DNA of 64,000 nucleotides from an uncultured Oscillospiraceae bacterium (GCA_900554335.1 USGT01000006.1:31695-95694); one strand, 5' to 3'; shown: positions 8,595-16,741, numbered from the stretch's first letter. Program-made: numbers and translations. Notes: generated by a model not told the origin, from the letters alone.

Positions 8595-8691
8595 AGTAGA
8601 AGCTAAACCGTTTGAAAAGCGGTCAGCCTCCAAAGGATTTTTTGTTTATATAAAAACCGGACTTTGGTAGAGTGGCGGTTTTTATTTTTTT
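8595..8691 (+). ncRNA. Antitoxin RNA 2, antisense partner of toxin 8682-8777
   Basis: About 97 bases from the promoter at 8560 to the terminator formed by TAAAAACCG (8651-8659) and CGGTTTTTA (8676-8684). It is transcribed towards the small toxin gene on the other strand, shares the terminator with it, and overlaps the toxin stop codon. Its 5' part (ACCGTTT..GCGGTCAGCCTCC) recurs as a direct repeat next to the toxin promoter (AACCG..GTAGGCTAAACTCC, about 8806-8832), so it can pair with the toxin leader. This convergent layout with direct repeats and a bidirectional terminator is that of the Fst/RNAII par loci of enterococcal plasmids. Confidence 0.7.
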
Positions 8692-8777
8692 ATGTTTTTA
8701 TCTAAGTAATTAATAACGTTTAATAACACTAAAAAATAAATTACCAGAGGACTTATAAATAAAATAAACCCGAACAT
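8682..8777 (-). CDS. Fst-like small membrane toxin (31 aa)
   Basis: A 31-residue peptide with one hydrophobic helix, MFGFILFISPLVIYFLVLLN followed by VINYLDKNIKK: hydrophobic core with a Pro near its start, then a polar charged tail with an Asp. That is the pattern of the Fst/Ldr toxin superfamily, which damages the membrane when overproduced. GGAGG lies 8 bases before ATG, but CCTCC just upstream in the mRNA can pair with it (8786-8800), so translation should be low until the leader refolds. The mRNA would start near 8840 from a promoter with TTGTTG and TATAAA spaced by 18. It stops inside the terminator shared with antitoxin RNA 2. Confidence 0.72.
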   Translation of the reverse strand: MFGFILFISPLVIYFLVLLNVINYLDKNIKK

Positions 8778-8785
8778 AATTTCTA

Positions 8786-8800
8786 CCTCCTAACCGGAGG
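8786..8800 (-). promoter_or_regulatory. Ribosome-site hairpin in toxin leader
   Basis: On the minus strand CCTCC-GGTTA-GGAGG forms a 5-bp hairpin that covers the toxin's ribosome site. Fst mRNA carries a comparable upstream helix that suppresses translation. Confidence 0.65.
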
Positions 8801-8846
8801 CAGATTAACCGCCAATCGTAGGCTAAACTCCTACTACTGAGAAACA

Positions 8847-8914
8847 TTTTATATTAAAACCAGGCGTAATACAACAAAATTTTACATTATTTTCAATTAT
8901 TGCCAAAAAACAAA
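8847..8914 (+). repeat. Direct repeat, copy 1 of toxin promoter region
   Basis: 68 bases nearly identical to 9204-9271. The repeat holds the minus-strand toxin promoter and upstream DNA, showing that loci 2 and 3 arose by tandem duplication. Confidence 0.85.
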
Positions 8915-8917
8915 GTG

Positions 8918-8946
8918 TTGACTTTTCAAAATAAGATGCATATAAT
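8918..8946 (+). promoter_or_regulatory. Promoter of antitoxin RNA 3
   Basis: TTGACT at 8918-8923, 17-base spacer, TATAAT at 8941-8946. Confidence 0.85.
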
Positions 8947-8952
8947 AAAAGT

Positions 8953-9055
8953 AGTAGGAGCCTGACCGTTTGAAAAGCGGCTAGCCCCCAAAAATGATTA
9001 AGTTAACAAAATAACCGTTCAACTTTGGTAGAGGGAAACGGTTATTTCATTTTTT
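8953..9055 (+). ncRNA. Antitoxin RNA 3, antisense partner of toxin 9042-9134
   Basis: About 100 bases from the promoter at 8918 to a terminator with an 11-bp stem (9009-9019 with 9037-9047) followed by T's. Its 5' region GACCGTTT..GCGGCTAGCCCCCA matches the direct repeat next to the toxin promoter (AACCGTTTTCCGTAGGCTAA at about 9163-9184), giving base-pairing potential with the toxin leader. Convergent with the toxin and sharing its terminator, like RNA 2. Confidence 0.7.
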
Positions 9056-9134
9056 TATATGCAGAATCTAAAATAAGATAAATTACTAAGAAAAGGGTTG
9101 CAAAAAATCCACTTACCACTAATAACTTTAGCAT
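9042..9134 (-). CDS. Fst-like small membrane toxin (30 aa)
   Basis: A 30-residue peptide with a single hydrophobic helix (MLKLLVVSGFFATLFLVIYL) and the tail ILDSAYKKMK. Its primary sequence differs from the toxin at 8682-8777, but size, helix, Asp and basic tail agree. The ribosome site GGGGTGG can pair with CCCC upstream in the mRNA (9142-9158). The promoter lies in the duplicated 68-base block (TTGTTG 9234-9229, TATAAA 9210-9205). The divergence of the two toxins beside nearly identical promoters suggests that each pairs with its own antitoxin. Confidence 0.68.
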   Translation of the reverse strand: MLKLLVVSGFFATLFLVIYLILDSAYKKMK

Positions 9135-9203
9135 ATCATCCACCCCTTTCTCAGGGGCAGATTAACCGTTTTCCGTAGGCTAAACTCCCACTACTGAGAA
9201 ATA

Positions 9204-9271
9204 TTTTATATTAAAACCAGGTATAATACAACAAAATTTTACATTATTTTCAATTATTGCCAAAAAACAAA
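9204..9271 (+). repeat. Direct repeat, copy 2 of toxin promoter region
   Basis: Second copy of the 68-base block at 8847-8914; it holds the minus-strand promoter of the toxin at 9042-9134. Confidence 0.85.
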
Positions 9272-9303
9272 TTATAAAAGAATTTTATTAAGTAAAAAAC
9301 CTG

Positions 9304-9339
9304 AATAAAGCTTGCTAAACCGGCTTAGTAGGCTTTATT
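9304..9339. terminator. Intrinsic terminator, either direction
   Basis: AATAAAGC / GCTTTATT stem around a loop that itself contains CTAA..TTAG. It separates the toxin-antitoxin array from the surface-protein genes. Confidence 0.65.
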
Positions 9340-9404
9340 TTATTTTGTAAATTTTGATTTTTGATAAATTTTATTGTAAATAGTTAATTATTTTAAAAAT
9401 ATAC

Positions 9405-9433
9405 TTGAAATTTTTAGCGTATAGTTATATAAT
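9405..9433 (+). promoter_or_regulatory. Promoter of the 859-aa surface protein gene
   Basis: TTGAAA at 9405-9410, 17-base spacer, TATAAT at 9428-9433; start expected near 9440, giving a 60-base leader. Confidence 0.75.
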
Positions 9434-9499
9434 TGCTTTCAGGTGCTAGGATATTATTTCTAGCTACTAAAAAATAATGTATGTAAAGGAGTTGTTTTA

Positions 9500-12082
9500 A
9501 TGGATGTGAACAAAACATTTAAAGGAGCTTGTTCGGTTTGTTTAGCGGCATTTTTGGCATTTCCGATGTCATCGTTTTCTTCCGTACTTGCTGGCATAAG
9601 CGATTCGGGTGATTGCAGCGCTGTTGGCACTGGTAGCTCAACAAATAGCGTTTCATGGGAAGTTACTGCCGAAGGGGTTTTGACGATCAGCGGAAGCGGC
9701 GAAATGGAAGACTTTGCTGAATCAATTAGCTCCCCTTGGTATGATAAAGCGTCAAATATAACTTCTATTGTAATAGAAGACGGAGTTACATCCATCGGAA
9801 ATTACGCTTTTTACGGACTTAATAATGCTGAAACAGTTGAGATTCCATCTTCCGTGAAAAGAATCGGCGTTGATGCATTTAAAGGTGCAAAATGTGAAGC
9901 CGTTGGAGAAGACGGCGTTAGGTATGCTGGCGGATGGTTAACGGGATTTGACTCAACTGAAGAAAATAAATCAAGTGATATAAAAGTTGCGAGCGATACT
10001 ATAGGTATAGCAGACTTTGCAAGCAGCGGAATAGATGTTAGCAGCATATTATTGCCGGAAAGCATTAAGCACATAGGTGAAAATTCCTTGAAAGGCAGCA
10101 GTTTAAAGAGCGTTTACTTTGAAGGAAATGGCGAAAACTTAAATATAAATGAAATTAGAGATAAAGTTGCTGCTGGCGTTGAGATTTATTACACGGTTGT
10201 TAACGGGCAGAATATATCAGTGGAAAATGTGAATGAAACTTTAAAATATCATGTTGGTGAGAGGCCTACTTTTAGCGCGACGCTAACAGATAACGGAGGA
10301 ACTGCTCCGAGATTAACTATGGAAGAAAAATGGGTGAATATTAGCGACAGCACTGATGAAATAACAAAAGATAACAACAATAAATTCAAAGAAAATGTTA
10401 AATATAAATACGTTATTATTCTGAAATTGAACAGTGACAAATTTAATTTCCAAAGACTTATGGCGATTAACAATAAAAGCGTTGAAGTTGACAGCGCCTC
10501 ACCTTTGACTGGAACTGTTACTTTTAGAGATGTTTTCAATGCACTAATTAGCATAGATTCAGTTGAAGTGTCAAAAAGTGAAAACTTTGATATTTCTTGT
10601 AACACCGTAGGTTCTAAACCGAAGTTTGCCCAAAGTGTTAGCGCAAATGCTAATTATAGTATTAGTTACGAAGCATGGGAAAAAGTGAACTCTTCGGGCA
10701 AAGTTGAAAAACGTGTTGTTTCAGGCGATTATCCTTCATCAGGCACGGAAGTGGCTAAACTTGAAAACTTCGAAGAAAACGGTTTATACAAATATACTGT
10801 TTGCTTATTGCCGAAAGATAAATATTACTTTAACCCGAGCGTTTCTACTAAATTAGGCGGCGAAAGCGTAAAGAATAGTGTAATAACTGAAGAAAAAGTC
10901 GTTATGACTTCAGCCGTTCTTGGAACGAAACATTATTTCCCGCTTACCACGAAAGAAAGAGTGGAACCAACGTGCACTAAACCCGGAAACATTAAGTATT
11001 ATCAATGCCCGACATGCACCAAATTGTTTGCAGATGAAAATGCTCAGAGTTCTTTAACTTCCGACGACACTGTGCTAGCTATTGTTGACCATACATACGA
11101 AAAAGTTGAAGCAAAAGAACCAACTTGCACAAAGAAAGGTAATATCGAATATTTCAAATGCAAGGAATGCGGTAAACTTTTCAAAAGTGAAAACGGCCAA
11201 GCGGGCAAAGAAATAACAGATGCTTCAAGCGTTGAAATTGAAATGATTCCTCACACTTTCGATGAAAGCACCTTTATAAGCGACGGCGAAAACGGCCATT
11301 ACCATAAATGCAAATACTGCGATGCTCACTCAGAAACCGTGGCTCATACTTTTGGTGAAGCATGGTTAAGCGACAGCGAAAGCCATTATCATAAATGCAA
11401 AGATTGCGACTATAAAAAAGACGTTACTAAACACACTTTTGACAAGAAAGTTGAAGATAAAAAATACCTTAAAGATGGCCTTACTTGCGGCGATGTTATA
11501 TCTTATTATAAATCCTGCGAATGCGGCGAAAGCAGCAAAGGCACCAAAAGCGAAGAAACCTTCGAAAATGAAAAAGGCAAGAAAGTTGAGCACGAATTTG
11601 GCGAAGATGGCGTTTGCACAATTTGCAAAGCTACAGACTATAAATTAAGCGCAGTTGACGGAAACACTTATACTGAAACCGAAAATGGTTCGCTTGTTTT
11701 CCGTGCAAACGGAAGTTTAGACAAGCTTTCGAGCGTTAAAGTTGATGGCACTGTTTTAACGAAAGACAAAGACTACACTGTTAAATCCGGCTCAACTATT
11801 GTTGAACTCAAAAATGATTATCTAAAAACTCTTAGCGCTGGAGACCACACCTTAACATTGGTTTACGAAGACGGCGAGTGCGAAACTAAATTTGATGTTA
11901 AAGCTTCTTCGGATTCGAAAAGTGATGGAACCGACACAGGCAGCGACTCAAAGGGCAATATTATTAGTGATATTATTTACAAAACGGGCGACAATCCAGG
12001 TTTAATCTCTTTGATTTCAACTGTGTTAACAAGCGGCTTAGCAAGTGTTTGGTTTGCTAAAAAAAGAAGAAAAAATAGATAA
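9500..12082 (+). CDS. Large secreted wall-anchored BspA-type leucine-rich repeat protein
   Basis: 860 residues. It has an N-terminal signal peptide (about 1-32), then LRR_5/BspA-type leucine-rich repeats (IEDGVTSIGNYAFYGLNNAE, IEIPSSVKRIGVDAFKG; about 85-245). Next come beta-rich modules with CPTC, CKECGK, CKYC and CKDC pairs in repeated units (about 490-720, zinc- or disulfide-stabilised), and a final Ig-like domain. The C terminus is YKTGDNPG, a hydrophobic helix and KKRRKNR: a cell-wall sorting layout in which YKTGD stands where LPxTG would be. BspA proteins bind host or microbial surfaces. RBS AAAGGAG precedes ATG 9500. A terminator follows the stop. Confidence 0.82.
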   Translation: MDVNKTFKGACSVCLAAFLAFPMSSFSSVLAGISDSGDCSAVGTGSSTNSVSWEVTAEGVLTISGSGEMEDFAESISSPWYDKASNITSIVIEDGVTSIGNYAFYGLNNAETVEIPSSVKRIGVDAFKGAKCEAVGEDGVRYAGGWLTGFDSTEENKSSDIKVASDTIGIADFASSGIDVSSILLPESIKHIGENSLKGSSLKSVYFEGNGENLNINEIRDKVAAGVEIYYTVVNGQNISVENVNETLKYHVGERPTFSATLTDNGGTAPRLTMEEKWVNISDSTDEITKDNNNKFKENVKYKYVIILKLNSDKFNFQRLMAINNKSVEVDSASPLTGTVTFRDVFNALISIDSVEVSKSENFDISCNTVGSKPKFAQSVSANANYSISYEAWEKVNSSGKVEKRVVSGDYPSSGTEVAKLENFEENGLYKYTVCLLPKDKYYFNPSVSTKLGGESVKNSVITEEKVVMTSAVLGTKHYFPLTTKERVEPTCTKPGNIKYYQCPTCTKLFADENAQSSLTSDDTVLAIVDHTYEKVEAKEPTCTKKGNIEYFKCKECGKLFKSENGQAGKEITDASSVEIEMIPHTFDESTFISDGENGHYHKCKYCDAHSETVAHTFGEAWLSDSESHYHKCKDCDYKKDVTKHTFDKKVEDKKYLKDGLTCGDVISYYKSCECGESSKGTKSEETFENEKGKKVEHEFGEDGVCTICKATDYKLSAVDGNTYTETENGSLVFRANGSLDKLSSVKVDGTVLTKDKDYTVKSGSTIVELKNDYLKTLSAGDHTLTLVYEDGECETKFDVKASSDSKSDGTDTGSDSKGNIISDIIYKTGDNPGLISLISTVLTSGLASVWFAKKRRKNR

Positions 12083-12095
12083 AAAGATTAATGTG

Positions 12096-12130
12096 GCGGC
12101 TAGCTTGGGTTAGCCGCTGCTTTTTATTTG
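12096..12130 (+). terminator. Intrinsic terminator
   Basis: GCGGCTA / TAGCCGC stem with loop GCTTGGGT, followed by TTTTTA; ends the 860-aa gene. The 210 bases from here to the next promoter are very A/T-rich and show no gene. Confidence 0.88.
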
Positions 12131-12345
12131 ATTAGAGTGTTAAAATGCACTATAAGCACGCAAAAACACTCAAAAATTTAGTTTTATTAGTCAAAAATAC
12201 ACTATGGAAAATGTAAATAAATGCTATTTTTTGTAATAAACATAAAATATAAAGAAATAAATTATGATTTTGTATCTAAATTCTTCATTTTTATTTAAAA
12301 TCAAATTATTTTATGAAAAATAGTTATTTTTTTAATAAAAAAGGC

Positions 12346-12373
12346 TTGACTTATGTATATTTCTATATATAAT
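12346..12373 (+). promoter_or_regulatory. Promoter of the 369-aa surface protein gene
   Basis: TTGACT at 12346-12351, 16-base spacer, TATAAT at 12368-12373; the -10 is perfect and the upstream DNA is A/T-rich, suggesting strong expression. Confidence 0.75.
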
Positions 12374-12440
12374 GTTGTTTAGGTGGTCGAATAGGACTGT
12401 TTGACTTCCGGAAAATATTAAAATAAAGGAGTTGTTTCAA

Positions 12441-13550
12441 ATGAACAACAAATTCACAAAGGTTTTACCATTATGCGTAGCAGCATTTTTAGCTTTACCA
12501 TTTGTTACTGAGCATGCTTATGCAGCACAGGGAGATGTCCATGCTGATTCAAGCTCTTCAGGAAGAGAAGCAACAATTTCTGTTGAAGGATCGACTGCTG
12601 ACAGCAGAGATGGCACAGTAATAAAAGACTGCGAAAGTAAAGAAACAAATTCTTGGACAGACAAACAAAAGAAAGAAGTTAAATATGTTCAAGTAGGCGA
12701 AAAAGTTGAGAAAATTGGTAAATATTCAATGGCTGGATTAAAAGAACTCAAAGAAGTAGATTTACCACAAGCTCTCAAAACAGTTGGCGACCATGCATTT
12801 GAAGGTTGCGACAAATTAGAAAAAGTTACATTCCAAGGAACTGAAAAACAGTGGGATGAAGTAGATATCGGACATCAAGGAAATGCTAAACTTGAAAATG
12901 CTAAAGTTGAAGCATTATCAATCGGAGCAGAAGAAATTGAAGTAAAAACAAAAGATCCTGTTGTTGGTGTTGACCCAGAAGGAAAAGCAACATCTTCAGT
13001 TTCAAGCCCGAAGTTCACTGTTGAAGATATGTGGGAAGAAACAGAAAGCGGCAAAGTAAAAACATCTTCAGCAAGATGGAGCGGAAAACTTGAAGGTGAA
13101 GGAAAAACTCTCTTTGATAAATTCGAAGATGGTGTTGAATATAAACACAGCATTCGTTTAACAATTCCAAAAGACCTTGTAGACAAGGGATATAAATTTG
13201 ATCCTGCATTGAATGACCAAAATGTAAAAATTAAACTTGACGGACATAGTATAACCAAACAAATTTCCCTTGAAGAAAATGATACAGTAGCTACATTCAC
13301 AGATCTCATTGAAGGTCTTTTCGCAGTACCTGCAAGCGAAGACACAACTGGTGAAGGAAAAGATCCTAAACCTGAAGAAGCTAAAAAAGACGAAAAGAAA
13401 GCTGAAGAAGCTAAAAAAGCAGAAGCAGCTAAGAAAGAAGCTTCAAACAGCGAATTCTACAAAACTGGAGACGCTAGCGTTCTTCCTTTAATTTCAACAA
13501 TGCTCACAAGTGGTCTTGCAGCATTTGCTAGCAGAAAGAAAAAAGACTAA
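12441..13550 (+). CDS. Secreted wall protein with one LRR block and YKTGD tail
   Basis: 369 residues. Signal peptide (about 1-30, cut after AYA), one LRR_5 block (VEKIGKYSMAGLKELKEVDL, then LKTVGDHAFEGCDKLEKVTF; about 90-135), a beta-rich domain, and a Lys/Glu/Ala-rich stalk of repeats such as AKKAE (about 310-335). The end is FYKTGDASVLPLISTMLTSG, a hydrophobic stretch and SRKKKD. The tail is clearly related to that of the 860-aa protein upstream (LIST.LTSGLA), so both should be handled by the same anchoring enzyme. I start at ATG 12441, 10 bases after AAAGGAG. Terminator at 13570. The role is probably adhesion or surface structure. Confidence 0.78.
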   Translation: MNNKFTKVLPLCVAAFLALPFVTEHAYAAQGDVHADSSSSGREATISVEGSTADSRDGTVIKDCESKETNSWTDKQKKEVKYVQVGEKVEKIGKYSMAGLKELKEVDLPQALKTVGDHAFEGCDKLEKVTFQGTEKQWDEVDIGHQGNAKLENAKVEALSIGAEEIEVKTKDPVVGVDPEGKATSSVSSPKFTVEDMWEETESGKVKTSSARWSGKLEGEGKTLFDKFEDGVEYKHSIRLTIPKDLVDKGYKFDPALNDQNVKIKLDGHSITKQISLEENDTVATFTDLIEGLFAVPASEDTTGEGKDPKPEEAKKDEKKAEEAKKAEAAKKEASNSEFYKTGDASVLPLISTMLTSGLAAFASRKKKD

Positions 13551-13569
13551 TACATAAAAATTAGTGAGT

Positions 13570-13605
13570 AGGCGGCTGAGTTGTTGTCAGCCTCCTGCTT
13601 TTTTA
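13570..13605 (+). terminator. Intrinsic terminator
   Basis: AGGCGGCTGA / TCAGCCTCCT stem followed by GCTTTTTTA, ending the 369-aa surface protein gene. Confidence 0.88.
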
Positions 13606-13614
13606 TATTTCCCC

Positions 13615-13643
13615 TTGCATATAAAATAAAAGTGTGATATACT
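13615..13643 (+). promoter_or_regulatory. Promoter of tRNA-Leu
   Basis: TTGCAT at 13615-13620, 17-base spacer, TATACT at 13638-13643. Confidence 0.75.
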
Positions 13644-13656
13644 AAATTAAGTTCTA

Positions 13657-13741
13657 GCGGGTGTGGCGGAATTGGTAGACGCGCTAGGTTTAGGTCCTAG
13701 TAGTTTGCGCTGTGCAGGTTCGAGTCCTGTCACCCGTACCA
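13657..13741 (+). tRNA. tRNA-Leu (anticodon TAG)
   Basis: 85 bases with a long variable arm, as for class II tRNAs. Acceptor GCGGGTG pairs with CACCCGT (one G-U), CCA is encoded, and the anticodon loop TTTAGGT is between CTAGG and CCTAG. It marks the left end of a long accessory region and may be an old integration site, but I found no repeat of its 3' end. Confidence 0.95.
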
Positions 13742-13769
13742 TATTTGTACTCTAATATTGATACAATTG

Positions 13770-13796
13770 AAAGCCCAGTATTATTGGGCTTTCTTT
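13770..13796 (+). terminator. Intrinsic terminator after tRNA-Leu
   Basis: AAAGCCCA / TGGGCTTT stem followed by CTTTAT. From here to 14160 I see no gene, apart from a further hairpin at 13870-13896 (GAAACCTTGA / TCAAGGTTTC followed by ATTTTC). Confidence 0.85.
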
Positions 13797-14162
13797 ATGT
13801 TTGAATATAAATTTTAGATTCAAAAATTTATGTTATAGGACTTATTTGAATAGTAAATTAGAAAAAAATGAAACCTTGACGCTCAAGGTTTCATTTTCCC
13901 ATGAATTTTCTCAAAGGGGTGCATACTTCCGCACGGCTATTTTGGGCGCATATATGTGCAATTTCATTTTTGAATCTTGTTATATCTGACAAACGGATAA
14001 AGTAGAAGTTTTAACTCAAGGATTTAAGTTGCAGAAACGAATGCGAAGGTTACAGCTGGTCATGTTTTATAATAATTTACACATTTGAAAAAATAGTATG
14101 ATTTTTGGCTATTGTGAAATAAATTTGATATATTTTCCGATTTTATTTCTGTGTTTCAAATA

Positions 14163-14191
14163 TTGACGAACATATCGCAAATCAATATTAT
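14163..14191 (+). promoter_or_regulatory. Promoter of the XRE regulator at 14226
   Basis: TTGACG at 14163-14168, 17-base spacer, TATTAT at 14186-14191. Confidence 0.65.
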
Positions 14192-14225
14192 AGTATAGAT
14201 AAAACAATGAAGGAGGTGCTCTTAT

Positions 14226-14990
14226 ATGGACAAAAGAATTCTATTTAAAAACATTTCGTTTATGCTGAAGAAACTGGGTAAAAAAGTAGGTGAATTAGAA
14301 GCAGAAGCGGGGGTTAGCCCTGGATATATTTCTAGGACAAGTAAAGATGAAAATACTAAACCAGGGATTGAGTTTATAATGAATGTTGCTAGTGCGTTTA
14401 ATATTAGCATTGATATGTTATTAAAGGTGGATATGTCGTATATGTCGCCAGCAGAACAATATCTTATCCCTTTTTTAGAAAAGTTAATAGGTGATACATT
14501 TGACAGTAAACTAGATTGGCAACGTGAAACAGCAGAACACTTGAATAAAAAGCTTTGTGTAGACGTAAATGGCATTTGTGATCATCCGTTATTTACTGAG
14601 CAAACGCTCCCAGAAGACGACGATTTACCATTTCCGCAGCAATTAACAAAGCCTATATTTAGTTCACATTCTTATGGAAATAATACATATATAGCTGGAG
14701 ATTGTTTTAAGCTACGTATGAAGAACGGGATGTATTTATATATTATGGACGCAGGGAAGATGGATTATAAGGCGGAAAATACTGTATTGCATATTAAGGA
14801 AATTTGGATGTGTACTTGCCAAAACGATAAAAGGTTTCTGTGTTGCACTAAAGACAATTTATCTGAAATTGCAATGTTGATAAAGCATCTATATAATGCG
14901 ATTTGTGAAAACGAAAAACATCCAAAACTAAGCAATAACATCAGAAGTGTGATTGATGCTTTTATGAATGACGATATGGAAGATGATTAA
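14226..14990 (+). CDS. XRE-family transcriptional regulator with unknown C-terminal domain
   Basis: 254 residues. An N-terminal Cro/CI-type helix-turn-helix (about 5-70: LKKLGKKVGELEAEAGVSPG, YISRTSKDE, FNISIDMLL) is followed by about 180 residues that I cannot assign, with an Asp/Glu-rich C terminus. RBS GGAGGTGC precedes ATG 14226. It opens the accessory region after tRNA-Leu and precedes the membrane/MBL pair, so it may control that pair. The very A/T-rich coding sequence contrasts with core genes such as pcrA and suggests acquisition. Confidence 0.7.
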   Translation: MDKRILFKNISFMLKKLGKKVGELEAEAGVSPGYISRTSKDENTKPGIEFIMNVASAFNISIDMLLKVDMSYMSPAEQYLIPFLEKLIGDTFDSKLDWQRETAEHLNKKLCVDVNGICDHPLFTEQTLPEDDDLPFPQQLTKPIFSSHSYGNNTYIAGDCFKLRMKNGMYLYIMDAGKMDYKAENTVLHIKEIWMCTCQNDKRFLCCTKDNLSEIAMLIKHLYNAICENEKHPKLSNNIRSVIDAFMNDDMEDD

Positions 14991-15103
14991 AATTTAAATG
15001 ATTTACCTTTTTAAATTTACTTCAGAGTGTCGTTACTAGATTTGATAAAAAGTATACTTGTGAAATGTTAGATGATTTAAATGTTTTGAAGGGAGGATTT
15101 AAA

Positions 15104-15697
15104 ATGGAAGTCAATTTTGAAAAAAGATACACATTGATATATGTACTAATATTAGCAGTTAGCAGCTATCTTATCACAAAATTTGATTCTATACTCATGT
15201 TTAGAAATTTTTTAACTACTATGGTATCGCTAGATGGCATAGTACTTGTAATAACGCTAATCTCATTGTCGCTGTTTACAAGAGAGCAAAAAGAACGAGT
15301 AGCATTCGCTACAGTTTTTAAAAAACAAAGTCCTTTTGAAAATGCGGCTAAATATGTAAAAAATGATCGTAGAATCGATATGTCGGTTGTAAAAAACATG
15401 GGTTTAGAGAATATATCAAACGATATGTTTTACAATAAGTACTACTATCCCGTACGTGACAATTCCTTAGTTAAAAATAAAAATGCAGAATTTTGCATAA
15501 TAAGAGATATAGTTTTTGTTTTATTTATAATTATGATGATCACGTTCATTTTTACTATGATTTGGTATAACAACTTTGTAGTTGAATTTATTGTGAGTGT
15601 TGCAAGTTATGTTATAGGGGTAGTGGCTTGTCATAAAAAAGTTGGGGATTTTATACGTCAAATCATTGTAGAGTACATCAATAAGGAGGATAAATAG
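15104..15697 (+). CDS. Multi-pass membrane protein coupled to an MBL-fold protein
   Basis: 197 residues from ATG 15104 (GGGAGG 8 bases upstream). Four likely membrane helices: two near the N terminus (about 9-27 and 40-60) and two near residues 125-170, separated by a basic cytoplasmic loop that contains the only long soluble part. I recognise no family. Its stop TAG shares a base with the GTG start of the next gene, so the two proteins are translationally coupled and probably form one system, with this one anchoring or executing at the membrane. Confidence 0.6.
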   Translation: MEVNFEKRYTLIYVLILAVSSYLITKFDSILMFRNFLTTMVSLDGIVLVITLISLSLFTREQKERVAFATVFKKQSPFENAAKYVKNDRRIDMSVVKNMGLENISNDMFYNKYYYPVRDNSLVKNKNAEFCIIRDIVFVLFIIMMITFIFTMIWYNNFVVEFIVSVASYVIGVVACHKKVGDFIRQIIVEYINKEDK

Positions 15698-16551
15698 TGA
15701 GTATAGTAAAATCATTTTCTGTAGGCGAAGGCGACATGTTTTATATTGATCACGATTCCGATAGTATTACTGTTATTGATTGTTTTCTTCATGAAAATTA
15801 TAACAAGGAACGCATTATAAATGAATTGGTTAGTAAATTTGAAAATAGGAAAACAAAAAGGTTCATTTCAACGCATCCAGATGAAGACCATATAATGGGA
15901 TTAAAAGATTGCAGGAATAAATTCGGTATTAGTATTTTTTACTGTGTAAAAAATCGTGCTACTAAAAAGGTTGTAACTGAGGATTTTAAAGAGTATTGTG
16001 ATTTAAGAGGTGGTGTTAAACAGCTCAACTTATACAAAGGGCGTTGCATGCCATCTTCAATAGATATTTTGTGGCCTGATATAAATAATTTTTATTTTAA
16101 ACAAGAGTTAAGACGGGCCGAGAACGGTGAGAGCCCTAATAATATTTCGCCTATTATCAGATACACCGCAGTAAACGGCGCAAAGTTACTATGGTTTGGT
16201 GATTTGGAAAATAGTTTTATGGAAGAAATCGGTTACCGTCTAGATATTGGTAAGGCAGATATTATATTTGCCCCACATCATGGAAGAGAATCCGGAAAAA
16301 TCCCGAAATACATATTAGATAAAATTTCACCTAAGATTATTGTTCTAGGCGAGGCTCCGTCCAAAAATTTAGATTATTACGGCAAATACAATACACTAAC
16401 TCAGAATACGGCGGGAGATATAACATTCAGTTTTGAATATGATAATGTACATGTATATGTATCTAATGATAATTATGCTGTTAGTTTTCTAAAAAACAAA
16501 TACGAACCGAATTACACGCTTGGGCATTATATAGGCACCTTAGAAATTTAA
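15697..16551 (+). CDS. Metallo-beta-lactamase-fold hydrolase, ComEC-like
   Basis: 284 residues from a GTG that overlaps the upstream stop by one base. The MBL-fold motif is STHPDEDHIMGL (about 59-70); the HPDxDH form rather than HxHxDH is typical of the ComEC C-terminal nuclease-like branch. Later ligand regions are LLWFGDLEN and FAPHHGRESGK. No signal peptide is visible. In this branch the substrate is often DNA or a nucleotide. Together with the membrane partner and the neighbouring XRE and restriction-modification genes, a defence role is plausible but not shown. Confidence 0.7.
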   Translation: MSIVKSFSVGEGDMFYIDHDSDSITVIDCFLHENYNKERIINELVSKFENRKTKRFISTHPDEDHIMGLKDCRNKFGISIFYCVKNRATKKVVTEDFKEYCDLRGGVKQLNLYKGRCMPSSIDILWPDINNFYFKQELRRAENGESPNNISPIIRYTAVNGAKLLWFGDLENSFMEEIGYRLDIGKADIIFAPHHGRESGKIPKYILDKISPKIIVLGEAPSKNLDYYGKYNTLTQNTAGDITFSFEYDNVHVYVSNDNYAVSFLKNKYEPNYTLGHYIGTLEI

Positions 16552-16741
16552 GAAGAAACATTTGTAAGCTACTAGTTCAAACGGTAGCTTTTATTATCAT
16601 TAAAATTATTATACATAAAATATTTCATGTTAATTTAGACTATGCGATCTCAAATCTTTTTTTGACATAGCATATAAATGCCTTGAGAAATCAAAGAAAT
16701 AGAGGTATAATTGTTTTGACTTTTAATAAAGGAGAATATAT

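Noticed and set aside
13801..13989. 62-codon plus-strand frame after tRNA-Leu
   Set aside because: No ribosome site, no domain, and it runs through a perfect hairpin at 13870-13896.
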